Below are positions 16,124-23,171 of a DNA stretch of 64,000 bases, in pieces. Position numbers and translations under genes: made by a program. How positions within the stretch are numbered: the first letter of the stretch is position 1; the number at the start of each line of letters is the position of its first letter. Source of the stretch: Flavobacteriales bacterium (GTDB lineage: Bacteria > Bacteroidota > Bacteroidia > Flavobacteriales_D > Sanyastnellaceae). The notes under the pieces are model-generated. The model worked only from the letters and a program-made list of their open reading frames with translations. It was not told where the DNA came from and did not search any database. The DNA is taken from contig JAKVAX010000009.1 of NCBI GenBank assembly GCA_022447625.1, positions 62,001-126,000 of the forward strand, given 5' to 3'.

Positions 16124-17071
16124 ATGGAAGAGAAAAACTTACTTGAACGCTTTGAAGCGTATGTAGCGGCAAACAAAAAGATCGAGCCGAAAGACTGGAT
16201 GCCAGATGATTACCGCAAGACGCTGATCCGTCAGATCAGTCAGCATGCCCATTCTGAAATCGTAGGAATGCTGCCTGAAGGTAATTGGATTACTCGTGCA
16301 CCATCGTTGCAGCGCAAGGCGATTCTTTTAGCCAAAGTACAAGACGAGGCAGGCCATGGCCTTTATCTTTACTCAGCTTGTGAAACATTAGGTGTCGAAC
16401 GTGATGACACTCTGGAAGACCTCCACAGCGGAAAAGCCAAGTATTCAAGCATATTCAATTACCCCACAGTAAGCTGGGCTGATATTGGTGCTATTGGTTG
16501 GTTGGTTGATGGCGCAGCGATTATGAATCAGGTGCCATTGTGTAAGTGTTCTTATGGTCCTTACGCTCGTGCTATGGTTCGTGTATGTAAGGAAGAAAGC
16601 TTCCACCAACGTCAAGGATTCCAGATCATGTTGACCATGGCGAAAGGAACTCCTGAGCAAAAGGCGATGGCACAAGATGCGCTTAACCGCTGGTGGTGGC
16701 CATCATTGATGATGTTTGGTCCCACTGATGACAACTCTCCAAACTCAGCGAAGAGCATGAAGTGGAAGATTAAGTTGTTCTCGAACGACGAGCTTCGTCA
16801 GCGTTTCATTGATATGACCGTTCCTCAAGCAGAAGTATTGGGTCTTACTATTCCAGATCCAGACCTCAAATGGAACGAAGAGCGTGGACACTACGATTTC
16901 GGTGAGATCAATTGGGAAGAATTCTACAATGTGATCAAAGGAAACGGTCCGTGCAATAAGCAACGAGTTGAAACACGTCGCAACGCCTATGATAAAGGTG
17001 CTTGGGTACGTGAAGCTGCCATTGCACACGCTGAAAAACGCGAGGCACGCAGGAAAGAAGCGGCCGCTTAA
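16124..17071 (+). CDS. paaA: 1,2-phenylacetyl-CoA epoxidase subunit PaaA
   Basis: The 315-residue protein is the catalytic diiron subunit of the ring-epoxidising monooxygenase that starts aerobic phenylacetate breakdown. The ferritin-like core shows the iron-ligand ExxH pairs in [20 protein letters not shown] and [18 protein letters not shown], and the C-terminus has the Lys-rich tail of the family. The length fits (E. coli 309). It heads a tight cluster with paaB (21-base gap), paaC (1-base overlap) and paaD (3-base gap). The epoxidase acts on phenylacetyl-CoA in the cytoplasm and forms a complex with PaaC, with PaaB as bridging subunit. Confidence 0.95.
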   Translation: MEEKNLLERFEAYVAANKKIEPKDWMPDDYRKTLIRQISQHAHSEIVGMLPEGNWITRAPSLQRKAILLAKVQDEAGHGLYLYSACETLGVERDDTLEDLHSGKAKYSSIFNYPTVSWADIGAIGWLVDGAAIMNQVPLCKCSYGPYARAMVRVCKEESFHQRQGFQIMLTMAKGTPEQKAMAQDALNRWWWPSLMMFGPTDDNSPNSAKSMKWKIKLFSNDELRQRFIDMTVPQAEVLGLTIPDPDLKWNEERGHYDFGEINWEEFYNVIKGNGPCNKQRVETRRNAYDKGAWVREAAIAHAEKREARRKEAAA

Positions 17072-17092
17072 GAACGACATCACCTTACGAAC

Positions 17093-17380
17093 ATGAGTAA
17101 AAAGAATTGGCCTCTTTGGGAGGTATTCATCCGTAGCCGTCAAGGCTTGAGCCATAAACACGTTGGTTCTTTGCATGCAGCTGATGCACAAATGGCGATT
17201 ACTAACGCACGCGACGTGTATACACGTCGTCAAGAAGGCGATAGCATCTGGGTTGTTCCTGCAGACGAAATCACTGCTTCTTCTCCGGACGAGAAAGATG
17301 CTTTGTACACACCGTCTGATGATAAGGTGTACCGTCACCCAACCTTCTACGATTTACCTGACGCGGTGAAACACATGTAA
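17093..17380 (+). CDS. paaB: 1,2-phenylacetyl-CoA epoxidase subunit PaaB
   Basis: The 95-residue protein fits PaaB: WPLWEVFIRSRQGLSHKHVGSLHAADAQMAITNARDVYTRR, then SIWVVPADEITASSPDE and the C-terminal YRHPTFYDLPDAVKHM. PaaB bridges PaaAC units in the epoxidase complex and has no catalytic centre of its own. Its stop codon overlaps the paaC start by one base (TAATG), which suggests coupled translation. Confidence 0.95.
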   Translation: MSKKNWPLWEVFIRSRQGLSHKHVGSLHAADAQMAITNARDVYTRRQEGDSIWVVPADEITASSPDEKDALYTPSDDKVYRHPTFYDLPDAVKHM

Positions 17381-18129
17381 TGGAGGCAAAACTCGAATAT
17401 ACCCTACGCATTGCTGACAATGCATTGATTCTAGGTCAACGCCTAGGAGAATGGTGCGGACATGGTCCAGCACTGGAAGAAGACATTGCCTTGACGAATA
17501 TTTCATTAGACTTGATCGGTCAGGCGCGTTCCCTCCTCACCTATGCTGGGGAGCTCGAAGGAAACGGTCGCGACGAAGACAAGATGGCTTTCTTCCGTGA
17601 TGCACACGACTTCCGAAACGTATTGTTGGTTGAGCAGAAGAACGGACACTTTGGAGACACCATTGCACGTCAGTTTTTGTTTGATCACTTTTCATGGCTG
17701 TTCTACGATGCGTTGTTGAAGAGTAATGATGACACCCTTCGCGCTATCGCGGAAAAGTCGATCAAAGAAGTGACCTACCACCGTCGACACAGCAGCGAAT
17801 GGATCATTCGCCTAGGAGACGGAACTGAAGAGAGTCACTCGAAGATTCAGGAAAGCATCAACGAGCTGTGGGCCTTCACTGGAGAAATGTATACTCCAGA
17901 CAAGCTAGACCAACAGGCACTTGCTGATGGATATGGAGTTGATCTTGTTCAACTTTCAGAATATTGGAAACAAAATGTAGCCGGCGTTCTTCGTCAAGCT
18001 ACGCTTAATGTACCTGAAGACGGGTGGATGCAGAAAGGTGGAAAGAAGGGAATCCATTCAGAACACCTTGGATACATGCTTGCAGAAATGCAGCACATTC
18101 CACGCACCTACCCTGACGCACAGTGGTAA
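17380..18129 (+). CDS. paaC: 1,2-phenylacetyl-CoA epoxidase subunit PaaC
   Basis: The 249-residue ferritin-like structural partner of PaaA. Conserved parts are ADNALILGQRLGEWCGHGPALEEDIALTNISLDLIGQAR, VEQKNGHFGDTIARQFLFD and KEVTYHRRHSSEWIIRLGDGTEES. It lacks a functional diiron centre in characterised systems and stabilises PaaA. It overlaps paaB by one base and ends 3 bases before paaD. An antisense copy of the dispersed 13-mer lies at 17742 (Ala-Ile-Ala-Glu). Confidence 0.95.
   Translation: MEAKLEYTLRIADNALILGQRLGEWCGHGPALEEDIALTNISLDLIGQARSLLTYAGELEGNGRDEDKMAFFRDAHDFRNVLLVEQKNGHFGDTIARQFLFDHFSWLFYDALLKSNDDTLRAIAEKSIKEVTYHRRHSSEWIIRLGDGTEESHSKIQESINELWAFTGEMYTPDKLDQQALADGYGVDLVQLSEYWKQNVAGVLRQATLNVPEDGWMQKGGKKGIHSEHLGYMLAEMQHIPRTYPDAQW
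17742..17754 (-). repeat. Dispersed 13-mer TTCCGCGATAGCG (minus strand)
   Basis: Exact to the consensus on the minus strand, inside paaC and antisense. Confidence 0.75.
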
Positions 18130-18132
18130 TCG

Positions 18133-18621
18133 GTGGAAAGAAACGAAGCACACATCCTTGAATTATTGACCGCGGTCAAAGATCCTGAGATTCCCGTTCT
18201 CAACGTTGTTGACATGGGCGTCATCAGAAAGGTAGATCTCAATGATGACCACATCGTAGTCACCATCACCCCAACCTACAGTGGCTGTCCAGCAATGGAC
18301 GTCATCTCCATGAACGTAAAGGCTACCCTCAAGCGTGCCTTCGGAGAAGACGCAGAAGTCGTTTCCCAACTCTCCCCTGCCTGGACTACCGATTGGATTA
18401 CCGACGAAGCACGCGAGAAATTACGTGAATACGGCATCGCCCCACCTGAAGGCAAAAGCCACGATAAATCACAACTCTTCGCCGAACCTAAGGTGATCGC
18501 TTGTCCAAAGTGTGGCTCTGAAAACACCACTCTTGTTTCGGAATTCGGCAGTACCAGCTGCAAAGCACACTACAAGTGCTCTGATTGTTTGGAGCCGTTT
18601 GATTATTTTAAATGCATTTAG
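18133..18621 (+). CDS. paaD: PaaD, epoxidase iron-sulfur assembly-type protein
   Basis: The 162-residue protein starts with GTG at 18133. It has a DUF59/MIP18-like domain (about 6-95: LLTAVKDPEIPVLNVVDMGVIRKV, PTYSGCPAMDVIS) and a C-terminal zinc-ribbon-like part with CPKCGSENTT and CKAHYKCSDC, typical of PaaD. PaaD is needed for maturation of the epoxidase system in characterised clusters. The reductase gene paaE does not follow; the cluster ends here in a heptamer array that supplies the TAG stop. A perfect 14-bp palindrome (TTGACCGCGGTCAA, 18166-18179) lies near the 5' end. Confidence 0.93.
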   Translation: MERNEAHILELLTAVKDPEIPVLNVVDMGVIRKVDLNDDHIVVTITPTYSGCPAMDVISMNVKATLKRAFGEDAEVVSQLSPAWTTDWITDEAREKLREYGIAPPEGKSHDKSQLFAEPKVIACPKCGSENTTLVSEFGSTSCKAHYKCSDCLEPFDYFKCI

Positions 18622-18650
18622 GGGGCGTTGGGCTTTAGGCGTTAGTGGGT
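18617..18650. repeat. Heptamer array TTTAGGG GGCGTTG GGCTTTA GGCGTTA GTGGG
   Basis: The TAG stop of paaD is part of the first unit. Same unit family as the arrays at 12556 and 13141. Confidence 0.7.
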
Positions 18651-18656
18651 TTGATT

Positions 18657-18797
18657 TTATATCTGTCGAAATGAATGGAGACCTTTCGAAAGATCAGAGA
18701 GATTGAATCCGATTTTCATTCGTTCTTTTATGGCGAATTGATAGGTCTTCAGCGTCTGAATCGCCATGGCCCAATCGTAGGGATGGATGAAATCCAT
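18657..18797 (-). CDS. Possible small gene or gene remnant (46 codons)
   Basis: A minus-strand frame encodes 46 residues: MDFIHPYDWAMAIQTLKTYQ, then a helix-like segment FAIKERMKIGFNLSDLSKGL and a short end HSFRQI. It starts 7 bases beyond the stop of the lipoprotein gene on the same strand. The composition looks protein-like rather than random, but no family is recognised and no ribosome-binding signal is seen. It could be the degraded 3' end of a larger gene or a small protein in an operon with the lipoprotein. Confidence 0.3.
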   Translation of the reverse strand: MDFIHPYDWAMAIQTLKTYQFAIKERMKIGFNLSDLSKGLHSFRQI

Positions 18798-18804
18798 CCA
18801 ATCA

Positions 18805-19236
18805 TCATTCGTATTTCTTAAGCAGATAAGTATACGTTGTGAATTCGTTTAGCCTTGTGACTAACGAAACATAATCATCACCGGAATGGATAATGGTGCA
18901 AGTCTGATTTAGATGACGATTCCCCTGATTGATGTTCATTTCGAGTTGATCACCAGTGAGTTCATATTTCCCAAAGATGAGCTCCGCATCTATTAGTCCG
19001 CGGCAGGTATAGATACCGTTCTCCCAAAAGTTATATCGCACGCCAATGCTTTTGTTTCTGATTTTGGCTTCAAGGTCTTCACCAGTAAAATGAGACTCGA
19101 TGAGGAAATCCTTCACTTCCCATTTACCTTCAATGGAAGGTTCGATACTCGCTTCGGGGCGGCAGGAGAACATATAAATGATCACAAATAAGAGGCAAAG
19201 TCTATTCGCTAGACTTAGATTGGCTGCATTGATCAT
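18805..19236 (-). CDS. Small lipocalin-like lipoprotein
   Basis: The 143-residue protein starts MINAANLSLANRLCLLFVII and continues YMFSCRPEAS, a lipoprotein signal with Cys25. The body (IEGKWEVKDFLIESHFTGED, GIYTCRGLIDAELIFGKYELTGDQLEMNI, ending TYLLKKYE) has the GxW start and strand pattern of small lipocalin-like domains. The start codon lies only 12 bases from that of the divergent hydrolase gene, so the two promoters must lie within each other's coding region or the true start is further inside. Function unknown. Confidence 0.65.
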   Translation of the reverse strand: MINAANLSLANRLCLLFVIIYMFSCRPEASIEPSIEGKWEVKDFLIESHFTGEDLEAKIRNKSIGVRYNFWENGIYTCRGLIDAELIFGKYELTGDQLEMNINQGNRHLNQTCTIIHSGDDYVSLVTRLNEFTTYTYLLKKYE

Positions 19237-19248
19237 AGTCGTTTCGCA

Positions 19249-20172
19249 ATGAAAAAGGTTAGAATAATGGTGTTTAGTCTTGTGATGTCAATGGCATTCG
19301 CTGCCTTGGCTTTCAACAACGAACAACCAGCTGTACACCCAAGTAATGAGACAGTTCACGATACGAACTTTCAAATCTCCCTTCCAGACGGACCTGTCGA
19401 ATCTATCCTGATTCTTTTTGGCGGCTACGGACAAAAGCCCAACGACGTCTTGCTAGCCTTTCCTATCGAATCAAAGCTTAGAGACCAAAACATTGCGGTG
19501 ATCTATGTAAAACAACTGAACCGGATTTGGCTGAATGCTGATGAATTAACATCGATACAAGAGGCGATTGTACAAACGAGATCAGCGCATGCGCTCATTA
19601 CGAATCAACTCTTCTTAGGAGGTTTTTCTAGTGGTGGAAACCATGCCTTGCAACTTGCTAATCGCCTCTCACGTCAAGGCGATGATCAGGTACTCGGTGT
19701 GTTCACGGTTGACAACCCGATTGACCTTGAACAGCTTTATCTGAATGCGGAAGAGAATATTGAACGCAACTTTCATCCATGGGCGATTGGAGAGAGTCAA
19801 ATGATTACTCAGATCATCAATGACTCCATAGGCAATGGCAACCGTGATGATTTCTTTAATGACTTCTCGCTGTATAGAAGAAGTTCAAACGCTCATCTTC
19901 TAGAAGACCTCAAGTCGACCTCCTTAAGACTCTACACAGAGCCTGACACCGCATGGCATCGTGAGAATAGAGGAACAACCTACGAGGACATCAACGCCTA
20001 TCAGCTCGAAGGGCTCGCGTCTCTTTTAAAGTCAGAAGGTTTTGAAGTTCAACTGATCACTACCACAGGCAAAGGATATCGTCCAGACGGCATGCGTCAT
20101 CCGCATAGTTGGTCGATTGTGGATCAGGAGGAGTTGGTGAAGTGGTTCTTAAGTCTGAATCGAAGAAAGTAA
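19249..20172 (+). CDS. Secreted alpha/beta-hydrolase-fold protein
   Basis: The 307-residue protein has a signal peptide (about 1-21, ending ALAF). It shows an alpha/beta-hydrolase core: SILILFGGYGQKPNDVL (oxyanion region), then the nucleophile elbow FLGGFSSGGNHALQLANRL with Ser in GFSSG, an acidic stretch FTVDNPIDLEQLY, and a late His in GMRHPHSWSIVDQEELVKWFL that fits the catalytic His. The substrate is unknown; it looks like an esterase/peptidase-type periplasmic enzyme. It stands alone; a 363-base gap without genes follows. Confidence 0.7.
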   Translation: MKKVRIMVFSLVMSMAFAALAFNNEQPAVHPSNETVHDTNFQISLPDGPVESILILFGGYGQKPNDVLLAFPIESKLRDQNIAVIYVKQLNRIWLNADELTSIQEAIVQTRSAHALITNQLFLGGFSSGGNHALQLANRLSRQGDDQVLGVFTVDNPIDLEQLYLNAEENIERNFHPWAIGESQMITQIINDSIGNGNRDDFFNDFSLYRRSSNAHLLEDLKSTSLRLYTEPDTAWHRENRGTTYEDINAYQLEGLASLLKSEGFEVQLITTTGKGYRPDGMRHPHSWSIVDQEELVKWFLSLNRRK

Positions 20173-20535
20173 CGCACACAAACTTTCCACGAACGTCCAC
20201 AAACTACCTATTGACAAGCATTCGGGAAACTTCGAGTTTTACATAACCAAATTGAAACGAAACCCACTTGTGGGGAGGTCTCAACTGATAAATTGCTCTA
20301 TTGGAATGGAACTAAGACCGAACATTTAAGCACATATAAACTTTTCTGCAACGCTCGTAAACTAGCTCTTGACAAGCGTTGTAAATCGCCTGAACTTTGG
20401 CTCGTGCCGGTTAGGACGGTGGGGGCGGGCGGGCCCGCGAGGGCTGAGAATTTCTGCAAAATAGAATAGATTCAGTCCGCGGACAGACCAACTAAGGCTG
20501 AGCTACTCTACCCAAAAACACCCTATCTTAGATAT
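20173..20535. other. Gene-free region with two diverged repeats and a GC-rich patch
   Basis: No credible coding frame is seen. Two related stretches, 20175-20240 and 20331-20398, share CACA, AACTTT, AACG and the core AAACTANCTNTTGACAAGCNTT. At 20408-20445 there is an extreme G/C patch containing the palindrome GCGGGCCCGC (20429-20438), and at 20475-20484 the palindrome GTCCGCGGAC. The composition differs sharply from the surroundings. It may be a remnant of a mobile element or an integration site; this is inference. The last bases contain TATCTTAG (20524-20531), a near-consensus -7 box for the next gene. Confidence 0.5.
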
Positions 20536-21120
20536 ATGAAAAACCTCCTCCGAAATATGATCTCTGCCTTCGAAGCCCTCGAACCGCACGAAGTCGACCT
20601 CATCGTCGACAACTCGAACGTGCAGGCATTCAAAAAAGGGTCTGTGCTGCTTTCAGAAGGACAGATGTCAAAGGAGTGTTTCTTCGTGTTGAAAGGACTC
20701 GTACGCGAGTACCGAATCGTGAATGGAGAAGAGAAGTCAACAGCCTTCTACTCTGAAGGGATGCCAGTAACTTCTTTCATGAGCTTCAATACTGAAACTC
20801 CTTCACCTAGCTACTTGGTTTGTGGCGAAGATAGCATTCTCACCGTAGGTACGAAGACGCTAGAAGACGAGATGTGTGCTCGAATTCCAAGGTTGGAAAG
20901 CGTGATTCGAGTTGAAGTGGAGAAAGTAACGGCCGAAGGACAAGAAGCCTTTGCTCGTTTCATGACCTCTACTCCTGAAGAAAGGTACCTGCGTGTGATG
21001 GAGGAACGTCCGGATTTGTTGCAACGCGTTCCTCAACATCAACTAGCAAGCTACCTTGGGATTACCCCTGAGTCTTTAAGTCGATTGCGTAAACGACTTG
21101 TAAAGAAGGAAAAGTCTTAG
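20536..21120 (+). CDS. Crp/Fnr family transcriptional regulator
   Basis: The 194-residue protein has an N-terminal cyclic-nucleotide-binding-like beta-roll (about 15-125: VQAFKKGSVLLSEGQMSKECFFVLKGLVREYRI) and a C-terminal helix-turn-helix tail (about 145-190: FMTSTPEERYLRVMEERPDL, then QLASYLGITPESLSRLRKRL). No Fnr-type cysteine cluster is present. It belongs to the short Crp-like group common in Bacteroidota, often next to an oxidoreductase gene; here the convergent quinone-reductase-like gene overlaps its stop by 4 bases. A near-consensus -7 box lies only 4 bases before the ATG, so the mRNA may be leaderless. Confidence 0.88.
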   Translation: MKNLLRNMISAFEALEPHEVDLIVDNSNVQAFKKGSVLLSEGQMSKECFFVLKGLVREYRIVNGEEKSTAFYSEGMPVTSFMSFNTETPSPSYLVCGEDSILTVGTKTLEDEMCARIPRLESVIRVEVEKVTAEGQEAFARFMTSTPEERYLRVMEERPDLLQRVPQHQLASYLGITPESLSRLRKRLVKKEKS

Positions 21121-22109
21121 AGCTCCATTGACAACACGATATTCCCTCGCTTTCTTCCTGAATCAACGTATTGATGAGCTTGGACTACTTCGTTCATGGC
21201 ATAGGTGCGGTCCATCACCATTCTGATTTCACGGTTGCGGTACATCTCCATCAACTCAAGTAACATCGCTCGAAGTTCAACTACTTTTCTGGTGCCAGTA
21301 GCCGCGAACTTCGCCTTCTTCCCGTGCTTCTGTGAACGGAAGAACATATCTACAAACAACTCGCCCTTCAATACCGGACATACATACTGTCCTTGCTCTT
21401 TGAGGATCGCCTTACAAGCTCTGAAGCTCGATTTCCCGACAGTATCATAGATCACATCGAAACGTTCGTTGAGCTTCGTGTAGTCTGTTGTTTTGTAATC
21501 AATGAATGCGTCTGCTCCAAGTGAAGTGACCAATTCCGCGTTAGCGCTAGAACAAACCGCCGTAACATGAAGATCCATCTCCTTACCAATTTGAATGGCC
21601 GCAGTACCTAAGGCACCGGAAGCTCCAATAATCATCAATCGCTGATCGCTTTTCATATTGGCTACATCGCGAATGAAGTTCCATGAAGTCACCGCACCAT
21701 CACAGAACACGGCACCTTCATCATAACTCATCAATTCAGGCATGTGCGTGATGACTGCATCTTGTTCAACTACGAGATATTCAGCATAAGAGCTAAATCC
21801 AAACAGCGACTCGCCACATACTCGATCACCAGGAAGGTAATCAGTCACCTCAGACACAACCGCCTCAACAACCCCAGCAAAACCAGTCCCGGGAATGGGG
21901 TTCTTCGGACGTCGAAGCCCGAGAAAGAGCCTTCCTAATCTCGGGGTTCCCATGCGTAAGAAAGTATCAGCTGCTGTCACAGCCGCCGCGTGATTGCGAA
22001 TTAGAATTTGATTCGGCTTCGGTGCTGGCTTCTTGAAAGTCTCTACCTTAAGTACTTCAGGACCACCATATTCAGTAACCCTCACCGCTTGCATTGTTGT
22101 ATTCATCAT
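21117..22109 (-). CDS. NAD(P)-dependent medium-chain alcohol dehydrogenase/quinone reductase-like
   Basis: The 330-residue MDR-superfamily protein has the N-terminal GroES-like domain (MQAVRVTEYGGPEVLKVETF, PGTGFAGVVEAVVSEVTDYLPGDRV) and the Rossmann domain (about 130-260) with LMIIGASGALGTAAIQIGKEM and FDVIYDTVGKSSF. Zinc-ligand cysteines of true alcohol dehydrogenases are absent, which fits NADPH:quinone reductase-like enzymes. A -7-like box (GATCTTTG, one mismatch) lies on the minus strand at 22132-22139, giving a short leader. The gene converges on the Crp/Fnr gene with a 4-base overlap. An antisense 13-mer lies at 21534. Confidence 0.85.
   Translation of the reverse strand: MMNTTMQAVRVTEYGGPEVLKVETFKKPAPKPNQILIRNHAAAVTAADTFLRMGTPRLGRLFLGLRRPKNPIPGTGFAGVVEAVVSEVTDYLPGDRVCGESLFGFSSYAEYLVVEQDAVITHMPELMSYDEGAVFCDGAVTSWNFIRDVANMKSDQRLMIIGASGALGTAAIQIGKEMDLHVTAVCSSANAELVTSLGADAFIDYKTTDYTKLNERFDVIYDTVGKSSFRACKAILKEQGQYVCPVLKGELFVDMFFRSQKHGKKAKFAATGTRKVVELRAMLLELMEMYRNREIRMVMDRTYAMNEVVQAHQYVDSGRKRGNIVLSMEL
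21534..21546 (+). repeat. Dispersed 13-mer TTCCGCGTTAGCG
   Basis: Exact to the consensus, in the MDR oxidoreductase gene and antisense (Ala-Asn-Ala-Glu). It is followed by CTAGAAC. Confidence 0.8.
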
Positions 22110-22180
22110 TTCTTGCTTTTAGTTGATGAAGCAAAGATCCAACGAAGAGAAGGCTCAATTCATTGACGTTCGTCAAGAAA

Positions 22181-22216
22181 GAGGTGGAATGTGGAATGTG
22201 GAACGTGGAATGCAGG
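22181..22216. repeat. Heptamer array GAGGTGG AATGTGG AATGTGG AACGTGG AATGCAG
   Basis: Five units between the oxidoreductase and desaturase genes; reverse complement of the CCACGTT/CCACATT unit type at 15.9 kb. Confidence 0.75.
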
Positions 22217-22254
22217 TTATGTCTTCATGAATCCCATCCGTGCCCTACCGATAA

Positions 22255-22289
22255 GTTATTGTTTATCGTTTTTCGATTATTGATCGAGG
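22255..22289. repeat. Heptamer array GTTATTG TTTATCG TTTTTCG ATTATTG ATCGAGG
   Basis: Five units that include the TAA stop codon of the desaturase gene (22277-22279, minus strand). The unit relates to the TATCGTT type at 4.5 and 6.9 kb. Confidence 0.65.
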
Positions 22290-23170
22290 TTTGCCTTACG
22301 CCTGAAACCATAGAATAATTGCCCCCAAAAACCTTTCGGCATATCCTCTACTCCCGGGTAACCAAGTTTGATGTGGGCATCATCTTTGGGGATAGATGCG
22401 GTTCCGAATAGGTAATCCCATAGGCTTAAACTGATGCCGAAATTGATACCATGGGTTCTTCCTTCTGGGAGGTGGTACACGTGATGCCAGAGGTGCATTA
22501 CTGGGTTGTTAAAGACATAGCGCAATGGCCCCCATGTTATGTGAATGTTCGCGTGGTTGAGGTGTCCAATAGAAATAGCTACGAAGTGAACGATGTATGC
22601 TTGCTCTGGTTCAAAACCTCCTAGGAGCATGACCCCAATGGTCTTGAGTGGCTTGTAGAAGATGTTCTCCATCCAGTGATAGCGGAGGTGAGCCGCGAAG
22701 CCCATCTCTTCTACCGAATGATGCACTTGGTGGAATCGCCACAGAAATTCGAACCGGTGAAGAGCCACGTGGGTAGCCCATTGCACAAAGTCAATCACAA
22801 TGAAGAAGACGAGCAGCTGCAGCGCCATAGGCCAAGCCGACATGTCAATCAGTGCAATGCTCTTCATGGAAATGCCTACCGACTGGAAGCCCAGTTCGAG
22901 AAGTGCGTAAACGCCAGCAATCGCAATTGAGAAAATGAAGAAGTTGAAGAACATGTAAAACCCATCCAACCAGAAATCCTTTCGGATGGCTTTTTGCTCC
23001 TTTCTCCAAGGAAAGGCGAGTTCGAGCAAGTAAACGGCTACTGAAATCGCGATCAATCCATAGAAGTAGTTCTGGTACCATGGTACACTGCTATCCATGA
23101 TGATCGACTTCCATGTCCAATCCACAGTGCCCATGAAGGCATCTTTCATGACTTGAATTGCTGAACTCAT
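22277..23170 (-). CDS. Fatty acid hydroxylase/sterol desaturase family protein
   Basis: The 297-residue membrane protein carries the histidine boxes of the diiron hydroxylase superfamily: HVALHRFEFLWRFHQVHHS, then HLNHANIH and NPVMHLWHHVYH. Four or more hydrophobic helices surround them (about 29-47, 69-90, 105-125, 170-190). Such enzymes hydroxylate or desaturate lipids at the membrane. It follows the rhodanese gene with a single base between them, so it is the last gene of the sulfite dehydrogenase operon, although its lipid role has no obvious link to sulfur oxidation. The substrate is unknown. Confidence 0.88.
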   Translation of the reverse strand: MSSAIQVMKDAFMGTVDWTWKSIIMDSSVPWYQNYFYGLIAISVAVYLLELAFPWRKEQKAIRKDFWLDGFYMFFNFFIFSIAIAGVYALLELGFQSVGISMKSIALIDMSAWPMALQLLVFFIVIDFVQWATHVALHRFEFLWRFHQVHHSVEEMGFAAHLRYHWMENIFYKPLKTIGVMLLGGFEPEQAYIVHFVAISIGHLNHANIHITWGPLRYVFNNPVMHLWHHVYHLPEGRTHGINFGISLSLWDYLFGTASIPKDDAHIKLGYPGVEDMPKGFWGQLFYGFRRKANLDQ

Positions 23171-23171
23171 A

